Below are positions 20,775 to 32,573 of a stretch of DNA of 64,000 nt, in pieces. Both the position numbers and the translations under genes were made by a program. The notes beneath the pieces are model-generated. The model did not search any database. It saw only the letters and a program-made list of their open reading frames with translations, and was not told where the DNA came from. Within the stretch, counting starts at the first letter, position 1, and each line of letters begins with the position of its first letter. Source of the DNA: Eublepharis macularius (lineage: Eukaryota; Chordata; Lepidosauria; Squamata; Eublepharidae); assembly GCF_028583425.1 (NCBI RefSeq), contig NC_072795.1, positions 6,099,001 through 6,163,000 of the forward strand. The letters are read 5' to 3'.

Positions 20775-21744
20775 TTCTTTATATTTCATGAAACATAACA
20801 GTCAACGTTGAAAGATTTCTTTATAGGCAATGTTTTTTGTAAAGATGTTCATGTATATTAGGGCCCCCAGCATTGCAGCCAGGCTTCTTTAGGTGGGGGG
20901 AGAATAAGGGCCACTGACCGAGCAGGGACCCTTCCCAGGCAACTGCAGACAGGAGTTCAGTAGCACCCTCGCTTCTGCCTTCTCCGTCCTCAGCAACCCT
21001 CGTTTATTGCCGTTCATCCAGCTTAGTACAGACCTTCAAATGCTTATAAAAGAACTCGGTCACAAATAATTAATTTTCCCAACTTGCCACTTGGGCTGAT
21101 TTCATCCTCGAAGTGAAACAGAGCTCTTCCATCATCCCTTCACTCACAGAATAACTGCCTCCTCTCACAGTTACAGTTACCAACTGTTTCCCTCGGAAGA
21201 CTCTCAAAAAGCTTTCAGTTAATTCCATCCCATAGGTTCTAGGCGCCACTCCACATGTGCGGGGATAAAAAGTGAGTCGTGAGGAACACAGTTTGGCTTT
21301 TATGTCTTATGATGCATATGTAGGAAGCGTCCTAAAAATGCATACAATTGTTTGCATCGCCTAGGCTATACAGAAATCTGGGTTGGTTCTGCTATTGCAA
21401 GATACATTCAGCTGTTTTCATTCTTCCCATTCTTCCACAAATGCTAAGGGCTGCCCAACTGAATTTTTTTTAAAATAAGAGAATCTCACATTCCAAAACA
21501 GAAAGTCACATTCAGTTTTGTCGTTTAACATTCAAAACCCAGAACGGCAACACTGGAAAATATTACGATTTTTGAATATTTTTAAATATTTGTTTATCTC
21601 CAAGCCTCACATACCCAAGTGAGAGTATCTTTTAGAAGAACTGGTTTTACAACTAAAAAAATATCCGATTGGTTTATGAGATCTGAAGTTGGGGGGACAG
21701 TTTCTTTGATCGGTTTTAGTTTTTATAATGTTTCATTGGACTGT
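20775..21744. other. No recognised feature
   Basis: No gene or repeat I can support. Confidence 0.4.
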
Positions 21745-22065
21745 TGTAATAAGCTTTATTTGTTTGTTTACAGTCAACTTTTTTCACTGAGACTCAAGGC
21801 AGATTACAAAGTGTGAGATTAGTGCAGCCAACATCAAGGACATTTCCATAAACAATGCCACAGGGTAAATAAATGCAAGTTTACAAAGACATAACATTAG
21901 CAAGAATCCAATACAGAGTTGAAAAAATGTTGAAACGGAGCATAAGCAATTCTAGGACTGACATTAGACAACATAATTACCCAGTAGGGTCATAATTAAA
22001 GCAACAGGTAGTACATAGGAGCACATACTTAAAGCAACAGATAGGAAGTACGGCATATTATGGTG
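21745..22065 (-). mobile_element. L2/CR1-type LINE 3' UTR
   Basis: Contains CACTGAGACTCAAGGCAGAT and AAGGACATTTCCATAAACAA on the plus strand, parallel to 13400-13700. Confidence 0.65.
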
Positions 22066-22082
22066 CTTGCCATAATATGAAG

Positions 22083-22150
22083 AGGGGGAGGCATGGCCCA
22101 GCGATAGGGCACCTGCTTGCCTGAGAATGCACCTGGCCTTGGACAGGCAG
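22083..22150 (+). mobile_element. tRNA-derived SINE head fragment
   Basis: GAGGCATGGCCCAGCGATAG and CACCTGCTTGCCTGAGAATG resemble the head at 22365. Confidence 0.45.
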
Positions 22151-22364
22151 AACTAGCCGTTAGATAATATTAAAAAAATTGAGCATTGATCTACTCAGGA
22201 GCTGTCCAGCGTACTGGAATGCACCTGGCAGCTAAGAAATTGGAGCTGTCCAAACAGGACAAACGGGAGAAAGGATGGGCCTGGGGGAATGTGGCAGAGC
22301 AGCAGGCGCCGATGAGGATTTTTGTAGTAGGCCTGGTTGCCCCACCTTGTCCTATGTTGAGGCA

Positions 22365-22553
22365 GTGCTGTGGCTCAGTGGTAAAGCACCTGCTTTGCAT
22401 GTAGAAGGTCCTAGGTTCAATCTCCAACATTTCCCATTGCTCATCAGTCAGCAGGTGGTGTGAAAGACCTCCGCCCGAGACCTTGGAGAGCTGGGACCAG
22501 TCAAAGTTACAAAAGACTCATGGTCTGACTCAACTTAAGGTATCTTTATATAT
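22365..22553 (+). mobile_element. tRNA-derived SINE (C family)
   Basis: The head has an A-box TGGCTCAGTGG and a B-box GGTTCAATCT. The body contains GTGTGAAAGACCTCCGCC, ACCTTGGAGAGCTG and CATGGTCTGACTCAACTTAA. A minus-strand relative lies at 40495-40925. Confidence 0.7.
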
Positions 22554-22885
22554 CCTTCTAAGTTGTAGCACTTGCTTCCCTTCTCTTGATTCGGGCCATC
22601 AGGTAGGATGCTTCAAGCCATTAAGTTCACATTCCATTACCAGGCCCATCCTTCAGCAGGAATTCATTACAGTTGCTGTTTTGGGGTTGGTTGAAGGTCT
22701 GGTGATCTTCATGTTATCTCAGGGCTTCTAGTTCTCTCGTTCTGTTGGCTCATAGTGTGTGGTTTCCTGCTAGGGAGAAACCTCTAGGCTTTCCTCTGGG
22801 GTTCCTGACTCCCTTGGTCCTCAGATGTGATAGGATATTCCAGATGCTGAACTTCTTCTGAGAAGGAGTTCATATCCTCTACTAG

Positions 22886-23333
22886 CAAGGCTCATTTCGA
22901 GGGGGAACGCGCAGGAATGCAGTTCTGGCAGTTCCCCAAAGAGGTCACATGACAAGTGGCCCTGCCCACCTGACTCTCGGCCATTTTGGGCCCGTTTTGG
23001 CCTGGATTGGTCCCGAAACAGCCCGGATCATGCCTCTGATGGGTGGAGGATCACTCTCCCACTCAGCAGCAGCCCGATCCTGACCATTTTGGGCCCCTTT
23101 TCGGCCATTTTCAGCCCCTTTTTGCCATTTTGGGCCCAATTTCGGCCCTGAATGTCCAGAATTGGGTCCAAAGCAGCCAGGATAGGTGATGTCAGAGGGT
23201 GTGGCATATGCAAATCAGTTGTGCTAATGACACATTCCCGGCGATGTCAAGGGGAGTGGCATATGCTAATACGTCATGTTAATGTGTTATGCTAATGAGT
23301 TCCTCCAGCTCTTTTTCTACGAAATGACCCCTG
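22886..23333. mobile_element. Non-autonomous hAT-like element (family R, copy 1)
   Basis: Ends CAAGGCTCATTTCG and CGAAATGACCCCTG, with perfect 8-bp duplications TCTACTAG at 22878-22885 and 23334-23341. The interior has GGCCATTTT repeats and several ATGCTAAT motifs. A second copy in the opposite direction is at 37258-37704. Confidence 0.87.
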
Positions 23334-23341
23334 TCTACTAG

Positions 23342-24395
23342 GGCTGCGTCTGGCAGGTCCTGACATTCCCAGAGTTGTTATTCTCTGTTTCTTTCTCAAG
23401 TGCTTGCCAGTCTCCTCCTTTCCCCTTGTTCCATAGAAGTTAATGGAGTGAAGGAAATGTACTTCTATGGAGTAAGAAAATGGAGGTGTTCCTTACGGTC
23501 TTCTCAAGAGCTTGTCTGACCACTCATGGAAACATCTGGACCAGAGGCCCCTTGGTCAGATCCAGCAGGACTCTTCTTACGTTCTTTTTTCTCTCTGCCC
23601 TTTAAGTGAAGGCATCCCCATCTTCTCAGGGATTGGAAATGGGGGTGGGTCAATTGGTCTACATCTTTGGTTGGTTCATAACTTTAACAGGGACCATGTA
23701 TTGATTTGAGGGCTTGCCCCTTTTGTTCCAGCACCATGCAAGCCAAGACACAGGCAAAGGGCTCCTTAACATTCTCTCCTACCCAGTGTGAACTTCAAGA
23801 GAGGCTCTGGCAGGGCTCTCCTTATGAACTTCAGCCTTTCACTCTCACTCTTGACTCACACATGAGAGTCAGCGGCTGGGGCGTATGAAGGAGTTCCCTG
23901 TCAGAGCACTGGTTGGGCCTTGCATGGAGAAGGGAGGACACTAAAGAGACCTTTGTCTGTAGACCGGAGCATGCAATTGTAATGCCTAACCAGGGAAGAG
24001 CCTGCCAGTTGCAGCAAGGGAGAGGGGGCTCTGGGTCTTAGATTGTGCAGGAGGAAATAGCTGTGGTGCAAAGTTTAGGCAGACCCTTTGGCTTATGGGA
24101 GATACTGGGGGCCCAATGTGAGCTGACTTCAGCCTCCAGCGACTCATTGTACCTGCTGACACAGTACCTGCTAAAAAGATACCTCATGCCACTCTTCTGT
24201 GCTTCTGTTAAGCAGAGGTCGAGTAGCATTCTTTCAGTCCTTGCTCAGCTATCCTGCCACATTTCCAGACAAGGGCTCCAAACAAGAACTTAATGGTGGA
24301 ACAGAGAGTTCTTCCTAACAAGCGGAAATGTCTCTCACCCAGCGCCATGCACACATGCCCATTAACATTCTGTCATCTGTGAATTATTCTTGTCA
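23342..24395. other. No recognised feature
   Basis: A fragment around 23519-23582 resembles a dispersed lizard repeat. Otherwise nothing supported. Confidence 0.4.
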
Positions 24396-24399
24396 CACA

Positions 24400-24645
24400 T
24401 AACAACATTCAATTTATATACTGTCCTTCAGGACAACTTAATGTCCACTCCGAGCAGTTTACAAAGTATGTTACTATTATACCCACAACAAAACACTCAG
24501 TGAGGTGGGTGGGGCTGAGAGAGCTCTGAGAGAGCTGTGACTAGCCCAAGGTCACCCAGCTGGCTTCAAGCGGAGGAGTGGGGAATCAAACCCGGCTCTC
24601 CAGATTAGAGTCCCGTGCTCTTAACCACTATAACAAACTTGCTCT
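24400..24645 (-). mobile_element. Sauria-type tRNA SINE
   Basis: Full-length minus-strand copy from ATTCAATTTATATACTG (tail) to CTTAACCACTATAACAAACT (head). Confidence 0.85.
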
Positions 24646-24654
24646 TGTCTTATA

Positions 24655-24935
24655 GGTGCTAATAATAATAACAACATTCAATTTATATACTGCCCTTTGT
24701 CTTGAACACCTTAACACCTTGAACAATTTAACACCTACTCAGAGCGGTTTACAAAGTGTGTTGTTATTATCCTCACGACAATTGCCTTGTGAGGTGGGTG
24801 GGGCTGAGAGAGCTCTGAGAAGCTGTAATTGACCCAAGGTCACCCAGCTGGCTTCAAGCAGAGGAGTGGGGAATCAAACCCAGCTCTCCAGATTAGAGGC
24901 CCACTGCTCTTAACCACTACAGCAAACTGGCTCTC
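24655..24935 (-). mobile_element. Sauria-type tRNA SINE, adjacent second copy
   Basis: Immediately follows the previous copy in the same orientation, from an AATAATAATAACAAC tail to CTACAGCAAACTGGCTCTC. Confidence 0.85.
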
Positions 24936-25019
24936 ATATATACGTGTTGCAGCATACATGTTGCAGCAGGTCAGTCTTTTTTTATTCCTAAATGGCCACC
25001 AATTTACAGAGTGTCAGGT

Positions 25020-25170
25020 TTATTTATTTATGTCATTTATATTCCGCCTTTCTCACTGCGACTCAAGGTGGATTACATCTTGTGAAATTAGTGCAATCAA
25101 TAGCAAGGACAAAGGTAGGCATTTCCATAGAATGTCAAGAACATTTCCATAAATAATGTCATAGGGTAGA
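25020..25170 (-). mobile_element. L2/CR1-type LINE 3' UTR
   Basis: Plus strand TTATTTATTTATGTCATTTA, then ATTCCGCCTTTCTCACTG and GACTCAAGGTGGATTACATC. Confidence 0.7.
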
Positions 25171-25424
25171 TGAATACAATTCCACTCTCCTAGCTGAGAA
25201 AAAAGCCCTTTTGAATAATTCAATTTTGCATTTTTGCGGAAAGCCAGGCGTGTGTACAGAAGGAAGTTTAGGCTGAGAGTGAGAGAATGACTGGCCCAGA
25301 TAAACTTCATGGTAAAGGGGGGATTTGAGACCTGGTTTCAAATCTCTCCTCTGCCAGGTGTGAACTTGGGCTAGTCTTTCTCACTCCATCTAATCTACCT
25401 CTCAAGGTTGTTGTGAAGACAAAC

Positions 25425-25497
25425 GAGGGGAGTCTAACCTGGGTTTCCTGGATCCTAGACCCACAGTCTAACCACTACACCATGCTGGCTGTCTCTA
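25425..25497 (-). mobile_element. tRNA SINE head fragment
   Basis: CCTGGGTTTCCTGGATCCTA and CTAACCACTACACCATGCTG on the plus strand, a minus-strand SINE head only. Confidence 0.6.
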
Positions 25498-26089
25498 AAA
25501 ACCAGCCTTAGCTTCACAAACTTAAATGCCTAGTTTTCTTTTTAAAAATGGGGTGAATCAGGGCCCGCAGGTCAGGCCTCACTGTATAGCAAACTGAGTG
25601 TCTTCTCAGCTCCTGGGCTTCTCCATCTCAAACTCCATTTGGTCTCTCATTAAAAACCTGCAGTTTTCTCAGAAAGAGGTTCTGTCTGTGTTATTTGTCT
25701 AGGAAGTGCCAGCGTGTCCCCAAGGCCAATGAAAGGATCGTAAATAACCACCCTCCATCACTTCCCCATCTCTTGCAATGTGAGTCCACCGAGAGGTCCA
25801 TAAATAATTGGGGCTCTCCTGGCAGGGTGCCTGGGAAAAGCTCTCTTATCTTTAGGGAGGGTGTTATTCTTCCACTCCTCTCCTTTCCTTTGCAATCCTT
25901 CCGAGCGTCTCTCACTGGCTCCCAAAGTTGGAGGCACCCATTGCTCTTTTTCAGCTCCAATGTGCCTGCCCTGTCACCACTCTGATTTACGGGAGGGCTG
26001 TGCAGGGCAGGTTGCTGATGGCAGGCAGGAAGCCAAAGAAAAAGGAGCTGATTAGTTGGACCCTCAGAAAAAAACATGACGTGAGAAAA

Positions 26090-26090
<1 letters not shown>
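25498..26090. other. No recognised feature
   Basis: Open frames on both strands lack domains. Nothing supported. Confidence 0.4.

Positions 26091-26156
<66 letters not shown>
26091..26156. repeat. (GA)n microsatellite
   Basis: About 33 uninterrupted GA units. Confidence 0.99.
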
Positions 26157-26159
<3 letters not shown>

Positions 26160-26365
26160 TGTTCCCTTCTGGCATTTTAATGCTTGGCATGTTTGGAAAT
26201 AAAAATGCCAATTGCCTCCCTTTGTGGAAAGGTCTTACTGAAAGACAGATCTGAGAAGCACAGAGGTAGGTCTTTCAGCCTGCAACTGTGATTCAGCTGG
26301 ACAAGGAGGGTGGAAAGTACTAAATAATACAACAATCAGGCTTTGCCTCCTGAGGCAGAGAATCT

Positions 26366-26582
26366 ACTTTATTTATTTACCGGCTTCATTTATACCTTGC
26401 CTTTCTCTCCACAGTAGCTTACATCATGTTCCTCCATTTTGTTTTCACAACAACTCTGCGAGTAAGTTAGGCTGAGGTTATGTGATTGGCCCAAGGTCAC
26501 CCAACAAAATTCCCTGACAGAGTGGAGATTCGAACCTGGGTCTCCCAGATCCTAGTTCAGCGCTCTAACCACTACACATGCT
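26366..26582 (-). mobile_element. Sauria-type tRNA SINE, B subfamily (TAAA tail)
   Basis: Minus strand; the plus-strand start TTTATTTATTTACCGGC is the tail, then CCCAAGGTCACCC, and the head ends at TAACCACTACACATGCTGTC. Unlike the (TTG)n group, the tail is TAAATAAA. Confidence 0.8.
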
Positions 26583-26633
26583 GTCTTGTACAGAAGGAAG
26601 TTTAGGTTCTGCAGCAAGGGAGCATTTAGAACT

Positions 26634-26805
26634 GTAGTAGAGTCCAGTAGCATCTTTAAGACTAACCAACTTTATTGTAGCATAAGCTTTCGAGAAGCAC
26701 AGCTCTGTTTGCCAGATGCATCTGATGAAGAGAGCTATGGTTCTCAAAAGCTTATAAAGTTGGTTATTCTTAAAAGTGCTACTGGACTCTACTATTTTAC
26801 AACTT
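26634..26805. mobile_element. Inverted pair of Penelope-like tails
   Basis: Left arm GTAGAGTCCAGTAGCATCTT, right arm GTGCTACTGGACTCTAC, separated by TGCCAGATGCATCTGATGAA. Confidence 0.75.
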
Positions 26806-27481
26806 CCCCATCCATACATAGTAATGGTATGGACTTTTTAAAAACACAGAGGAAGGAAGCACAAAACTTTGTGTCTTTTGGGCTTCACACAGCTACCGGT
26901 CGCTAGTGGAATTGGGGTGATTCAGCAACATGAACAAAAGTCATCAAATGCCTTCCATTGCGAGTCCACGTGGCTTACAACCAGACCCCATTTGTGAATG
27001 GCCTGGGATTTGCAGATTGGTTTATGGCTGGAGAGGTAAACAGGAGAAAAGCGTAATTGCCTCAGCACCCCAGCAAGATACCAGCCTTTTGTGTGCAAGC
27101 AAGATCCCCAGAGGACCGTCTGGAAACTGTCTTGCTGTGCCGCAGCTGCTAGGCCTTGGGAAAATTGCCGAGCTCCTATCTCAAAAGAGTAGCTTAAATA
27201 TGATCAGTGGTGAGCCTTCTGAGAAGCTGTGCCGGGTGATTAAAGAAAGAAAAAGCCTCTCGAGGCCCTTGTTGAAGGAAGCAAGGGCAGATGCCAACTG
27301 GCACTGGGAACCAGAGTCCCGGCTGCATTACTCACCCACAGCATGGTTAAAGCGCTGAACCAAGGGAGTTTCGAGCTCTCCGTCATACAGAGCTGCTCTG
27401 AGGAGAAAATTGCCAGCTCCAGAGCTCTCAAATTCCCAGTTGTGGGAATCAAAAGAGAATTTCACCCCCCATCTAAGATTT
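26806..27481. other. No recognised feature
   Basis: A 142-codon open frame (26930-27358) has no recognisable domain and no splice context. Treated as chance. Confidence 0.4.
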
Positions 27482-28090
27482 AATCAGAAATTGAAATTGT
27501 CCAAGATTTTCTATTCTTTGGCTCAATCATCAATGAAAAGAGAGACTGCAATGAAGAAATCAGAAGAAGACTGAGACTTGGAAGAGCAGCTGTGAGGGAG
27601 CTAGAGAAGATCCTTAAAGATAAAGACGTCCCTCTGGGAACTAAGATCAAGACAATCCAAACTTTGATATTCTCCATTACTATGTATGGATGTGAAAGTT
27701 GGACAGTGAAGAAAGCTGACAGGAAAAAAATTGATTCATTTGAAATGCGGCACTGGAGGAGAGTTTTGCGGATACCATGGACGACCAAAAAGACAAATAA
27801 GTGGGTACTAGATCAAATCAAGCCGGAATTCTCCTTAGAAAATTAAATGACCAGACTAAGGCTATCATACTTTGGTCACATCATGAGAAGACAAGATTCT
27901 CTGGAAAAGTCAATAATGCTAGGAAAAGAGGAAGACTTAAACAGGATGGTTTGACGCAATAAAAGGAGCCACGTCCTCCAGTTTGCAGGATATGAGTAAG
28001 TCTGTTAATGATAGGATGTTTTGGAGGTCTTTCTTTCATAGGGTCTCCATGGCTCTGAGACGACTTGACGGCGCATAACACACAACACAG
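27482..28090 (+). mobile_element. BovB/RTE LINE 3' fragment
   Basis: It reads EIEIVQDFLFFGSIIN, then RRRLRLGRAAVRELEKIL, YGCESWTVKKADRKKIDSFE and WRRVLRIPW, up to a stop TAA at 27844-27846. Decayed frame continues through TRLRLSYFGHIMRRQDSLEK. The tail GACGACTTGACGGCGCATAA is at about 28060-28080. Confidence 0.9.
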
Positions 28091-28613
28091 GTTTTAATCT
28101 CCTGTTGGATGCTGGGCTCTCAGGAAGAAATGTCAAAAAAGGCCTGTCTTTTTTCCAAGTGAGACCGTTGGCCTGCTGGAAAATGGATCATATTGTCCAT
28201 TTTAATTAGGAACAGCAAATGGAAGGGACTGCTACTGTAGGCCTATTGGCACAGTTTCTTGGGTTCCATTTTGAATTGGAATTGGGCTCAGCTAGATTCC
28301 CAAGTTCACTGGGGTTTTGAGTGGGCTTGTGGGAATGCGCTTAGATGTAAGCCCCACTGCGCACGGCAGCATTTAGTTCTGCGTGAAGGCCCAGTGCTCT
28401 AAAGGGTCTTGCAGTTGCGTGGTGGTACTTGCAGAAGGCTTTGGTCAGATGAGTGAAACTATTGTAACAAAGTATATTGGGAGAAGTAGGAATGAGTCCC
28501 AGACTATGAAGGACGACTTCTTACCTCTAAAGAACTTGAGTTGAACCTGAATATGAATGGAGGAGCTGATCAATTGGTGCAATGGGCCTACTCAGCCTAG
28601 CAAAACTATACTA
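28091..28613. other. No recognised feature
   Basis: No gene or repeat seen. Confidence 0.4.
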
Positions 28614-28700
28614 CCATCCTAAAGAGAATCACCCCTTTCTACGCCCGTAGACTTCAGTGGACTGAGAAGGGCGTGTTTAGGAGTGCACTGCTAATCCCCT
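28614..28700. mobile_element. Short palindromic element
   Basis: ATCCTAAAGAGAATCACCC on the left pairs with GGGCGTGTTTAGGAGT on the right around TTCTACGCCCGTAGACTTCA. It resembles a common short hairpin repeat of reptiles. Confidence 0.45.
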
Positions 28701-28864
28701 TAGCCTTGACTGTGGGGAAAAGTGCTCCAATCTCTTGATAATTTGGGATGACTTTTGGCACCCTTTCCAGCACTACGACTTTTTTGAGACAGAGCAACTA
28801 GAATTGTGCACAGTATTCCAAATGAAGTTGCACCCTAATGCCATAGAAGAGCATTACAATATTG

Positions 28865-28959
28865 CCACGGAGGCGGCAGGGCGGTCCGGCACAGTGCATC
28901 CCTCCCAACCGTTTGCTAGAGCCCGTTGCATTTTTTCACGCAACGGGCTTTGTTGCTAG
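28865..28959 (+). mobile_element. Helitron 3' terminus
   Basis: A perfect 9-bp stem (GCCCGTTGC / GCAACGGGC) with a short A/T-rich loop, then TTTGTTGCTAG and T. The 5' end is not identified. Confidence 0.72.
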
Positions 28960-29107
28960 TTATATAATAACTCTCCTACTTTCTTCTTGGTTGCTTATAC
29001 CCAAACTTAGATTTCAAGTATTTTAATATTTCCCTGTTACCTTAATTAATCTTAATTTTAACCTTAGTCAAAGAAATCCTTCCATTTCCCCCCCAAATCC
29101 AGCTATT

Positions 29108-29385
29108 TGTCTGTCCTTATATCTTGGAGAATGGAGCGATTTCAGATGCTGAATGACAATAGCTGGTAAATGACAAAAGTCAGTGAATGACAATTGCAGG
29201 TGTGATTGAATAGGGTGGAGTATGCAGAGGGGTGGTGGGTGTGGAGAAATCAGCATTGGTAATGAGACCGGAAGCCTAGGTCTTGATTCAATCCAGGTGG
29301 ATGCATTGTCTTGAGCTTTGTTATCAGTGTCAATTCAGCAGTCTCTCTTCCTAATCTCCCTTTGAAATTCCTCTGCAGTTTAACT
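29108..29385 (-). mobile_element. Penelope-like element fragment
   Basis: Reverse complement of the ORF end and UTR at 2895-3130. Shared blocks: GAATGACAATAGCTGGTAAA, GCATTGGTAATGAGACCG and TGATTCAATCCAGGTGGATG on the plus strand. The distal tail is missing. Confidence 0.7.
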
Positions 29386-29653
29386 GAAGGCTAGAAAAGT
29401 TGGTCTTTTGGTATGCTTTGTACTCTTCCCTTTGTGTTCTTCACCGGCCTCCATACTGCACCAACTCAGCGTGAAGAGGGCCTACATGCTACCAGGTGCG
29501 TACGATGAACATCTCTTGGATGTTAACCAGTCAAGCTTAAGTTAGCCAGCTCTTAAATGTTTAGATAGAATTTGAGTTCGTTATAGCTAGGTTATTCATT
29601 TTGTACCTGCTGCCTGATTTCTTCTTCAGTGATTAATGCTTTTGCAAACACTA

Positions 29654-29780
<127 letters not shown>

Positions 29781-29885
29781 GTATCCTGCCCTCCCCACAT
29801 CAGCAGGCTCAGGGCGGATCACAACCAAGTTTAAAAACATATTTCGTCATATATACAATTTAAAATCATAAAACATCCTAATACA
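29781..29885 (-). mobile_element. LINE 3' tail, L2-like
   Basis: GTATCCTGCCCTCCCCACAT and GGCTCAGGGCGGATCACAAC on the plus strand are a reversed L2-type tail joined directly to the microsatellite. Confidence 0.6.
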
Positions 29886-29927
29886 TAGATTAAAACACAT
29901 GTAAACATATTCACACACACACATATA

Positions 29928-30186
29928 CAGGGCTTTTTTCTGGGGAAAGAGGTGGTGGAACTCAGTGGGTTGCCCTCAGAGAAAATGGTCACATGGCTGG
30001 TGGCCCCGCCCCCTGATCTCCAGACAGAGGGGAGTTGAGATTGCCCTCCACGCCGCCAAGCGGCGCAGAGGACGATCTCAACCCCCCTCTGTCTGGAGAT
30101 CAGGGGGCGGGGCCACCAGCCATGTGACCATTTTCAAGAGGTTCCGGAACTCTGTTCCACCGTGTTCCAGCTGAAAAAAAGCCCTG
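29928..30186 (+). mobile_element. Palindromic hAT-like MITE (copy 2)
   Basis: Ends CAGGGCTTTTTTC and GAAAAAAAGCCCTG. Flanks CACATATA (29920-29927) and CACATATG (30187-30194) match at 7 of 8 bases. The hairpin core is near 30040-30090. Confidence 0.85.
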
Positions 30187-30189
30187 CAC

Positions 30190-30237
<48 letters not shown>
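30187..30237. repeat. (TATG)n microsatellite
   Basis: About twelve TATG units beginning at the MITE's right target duplication. Confidence 0.97.
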
Positions 30238-30238
<1 letters not shown>

Positions 30239-30239
30239 C

Positions 30240-31080
30240 ACAGCGGCACATAAAAGCTAAGAAAATATATTTTATTCAAGCAATGTCTGGATTTACTGAC
30301 TGAGGTCTGAGTGCACCCCAAAGATGAACCCAGAGGGTTTGGAGAGCCGGGACCTCAGTGAAGGCAGAGCATTGAGCCCCAAATTTAAAAGGATCAAGCT
30401 TCTCTCCTGCCTGACTGTCAGTCTGGCTGTGTTCAGTGCCTCAAGGATGAGGTTTTGGGGCATGCATCCATTCAGATGTCAACTACCGAGCTTGCACAAT
30501 GCAATCACAGAACCAAAGGATGCCTAATGCTGTGATATGCTCCCCGTATGTCATCTTAACTAGAAGGTTTTTATAATAACAAAGCACCAGACAGTCCCTG
30601 CCGGGCTTGTTCCCTTGCCGGCTATTGAGAATTCACAATAAGATTGCCAGCTTGACATGATTTTTTTTAAAAAAAACGAAGTCCACAGGGCTCAAAGGAA
30701 TATTTAGATGCATCTCGTTTTCTAAAGAGAACTGCCGTCAGAACTCTTCGTGCCGTTTCTCGGCATGAAATGAATTCTTCCTGGGTTGTTTAAATCCCCA
30801 GGTAATGTTTTGAGAGATGATGAGGCGGCCCCGAATTTGCCTGCTTGTCAAAGATGGGCTTCCAAAGGTGAACAAGAAGCGCTGATCTGAAGGTGTCTTA
30901 AGGAAACAGCCCTTCATCTGGGCTGCTGGCAGCGCATTGCAATGTGCTATCATGGGTGACCGCCTCAATTTTGGAATTGCCAACATATTAAGATACTGAG
31001 GCGGATCAAACTGGGTAGATGGAGTGGAGAACATTTTCGTGCAGCATCTTTTTGGGGAGAGTCCCAGTCCTGTTTAGGCA
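30240..31080. other. No recognised feature
   Basis: Short open frames without domains. Nothing supported. Confidence 0.4.
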
Positions 31081-31084
31081 GCTT

Positions 31085-31525
31085 CTCTCTCTCTGCACAA
31101 GGCCTTTTGACAAGTGAAGAACATGTGTCAGGACATGCAATGTTAGCTGGGAAGGGTAGTTTAAAAAGACAGAGCCGGTGGCAGGGCAAAGGCAAAGGCT
31201 TTGCTCTGCACTGGAGCTGTGCGAAGGGGCTGTGAAATGCCAGAAGGAAAACTTCAGCCCATTAGAACCTCTCCAGGTCCAAGCCTGGCTCTGGAAGGCA
31301 GCTCCAGCCCATTTCCATTCCTCACTGCCCTCTGGTTGCCATCCCACACAGTTATAGACTGGAGAGGTGGAATTGACAGAGCCTTTGGGGAGGCAAAGAT
31401 GAAATCAACAAACCCTCTGAGGAGCGATCTTCACCAGTTCTGTCTTTGTAAACTATACTTCCTGGCTAACATTGCGTCTCTCCACACTTGACCAACACAC
31501 AATGAGGTGTCTCGTTTAGAGAGAC
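31085..31525. mobile_element. Hairpin-type MITE (copy 2)
   Basis: Same family as 1698-2133. Left arm TCTCTCTCTGCACAAGGCC and AGCTGGGAAGGGTAGTTTAA; right arm AACTATACTTCCTGGCTAAC and GAGGTGTCTCGTTTAGAGAG. Confidence 0.72.
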
Positions 31526-31629
31526 TTTGTAAGTAATGCTCATCTTCTTTCAGTTTGGAGGCCTAGCAGCAGCTTGGAAATACTGACCTCATTCAGAAAC
31601 TGACGAGCAATCTACAAAGACAGCGGTGG

Positions 31630-32569
31630 TGTTACCAGAATTGGTCTCCTTGCAAGTAAGAGAATTTGTGGGGGAATTAGCAAGCAAGGAAGACAGCTAT
31701 GCGAGAGGCTGGTAAGTATGGGATCTTGTGTGCCAATGTCTACGAGGATCCATTCCTCTAGAGAACCCTTTCAATAAGCAGGCAGATATTCAATCAAAAA
31801 GGACTTTTTGTTTAAAATATTACAGATCAATTGCACACAAAACACACACACACAGAGCTAACTAGAAAAAAAACAGGGAGGAAAGTTGGAGAGAGTTGCA
31901 GAGTTGGCTTTATAGTTACCAGGTCCATTAGATTGGGGGTGTCCAAGGGAGAGCAGCTTCAGTGACCGGTACTTCATGGCAAGAGGGAGAAGGGCTCAGA
32001 CATGCCATCTGAGCATGTGTGGAGGGTCCAGGACACACACACACTGAGCACATGGCAGGACAGTCAGATATGCTGTGCAACATGCCCTGAGGCAGGACTG
32101 AGGGTCTCTGCCCTAAAACGATGCCTTAATGGGTCTTCCCAGGGTGGGACAAAGGACTGGGAAACCATCTCCAGGGTGAGACAATAAGGCTGGTGAACTG
32201 TCTCCAAGGTAGGACAATGAACTGGGAAGGTTTGATTGGGTCTTCGTGGGAGGAACTATAGGTGTAAAAAGATTGTGTGATGACCCACAATGGCTGGATG
32301 GGTGAGGCTACAATAAAGGGTAGAATTGGCAGGGTGTGTGAATGGATTCATCCAAGTACCTCTGGAGACCTCCGTTGTTCTGTGGTTATGCACAAACGCC
32401 CGGGGTGTGGGGCTAAGTTAGTCTTCCTTCTCTTCTCACATTCCAGCACTTTTCCCTTTCCTGCCTAGCCAGGCAGCTTGTCTGTGTTATAAACACATGA
32501 GCAGAGGGGCTTATGATATTGCCATATTCATAAGCCCTAATATCGTGAGGGCACGTATGACCACTTACA
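31630..32569 (-). mobile_element. Solo LTR of an endogenous retrovirus-like element
   Basis: A 940-bp segment that begins TG and ends CA, the reverse complement of the LTR at 54365-55293 along its whole length with scattered differences. Flanks GTGG and GTGC match at 3 of 4 bases. No internal gag/pol/env region is attached, so it is a recombined solo LTR. Confidence 0.78.
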
Positions 32570-32573
32570 GTGC

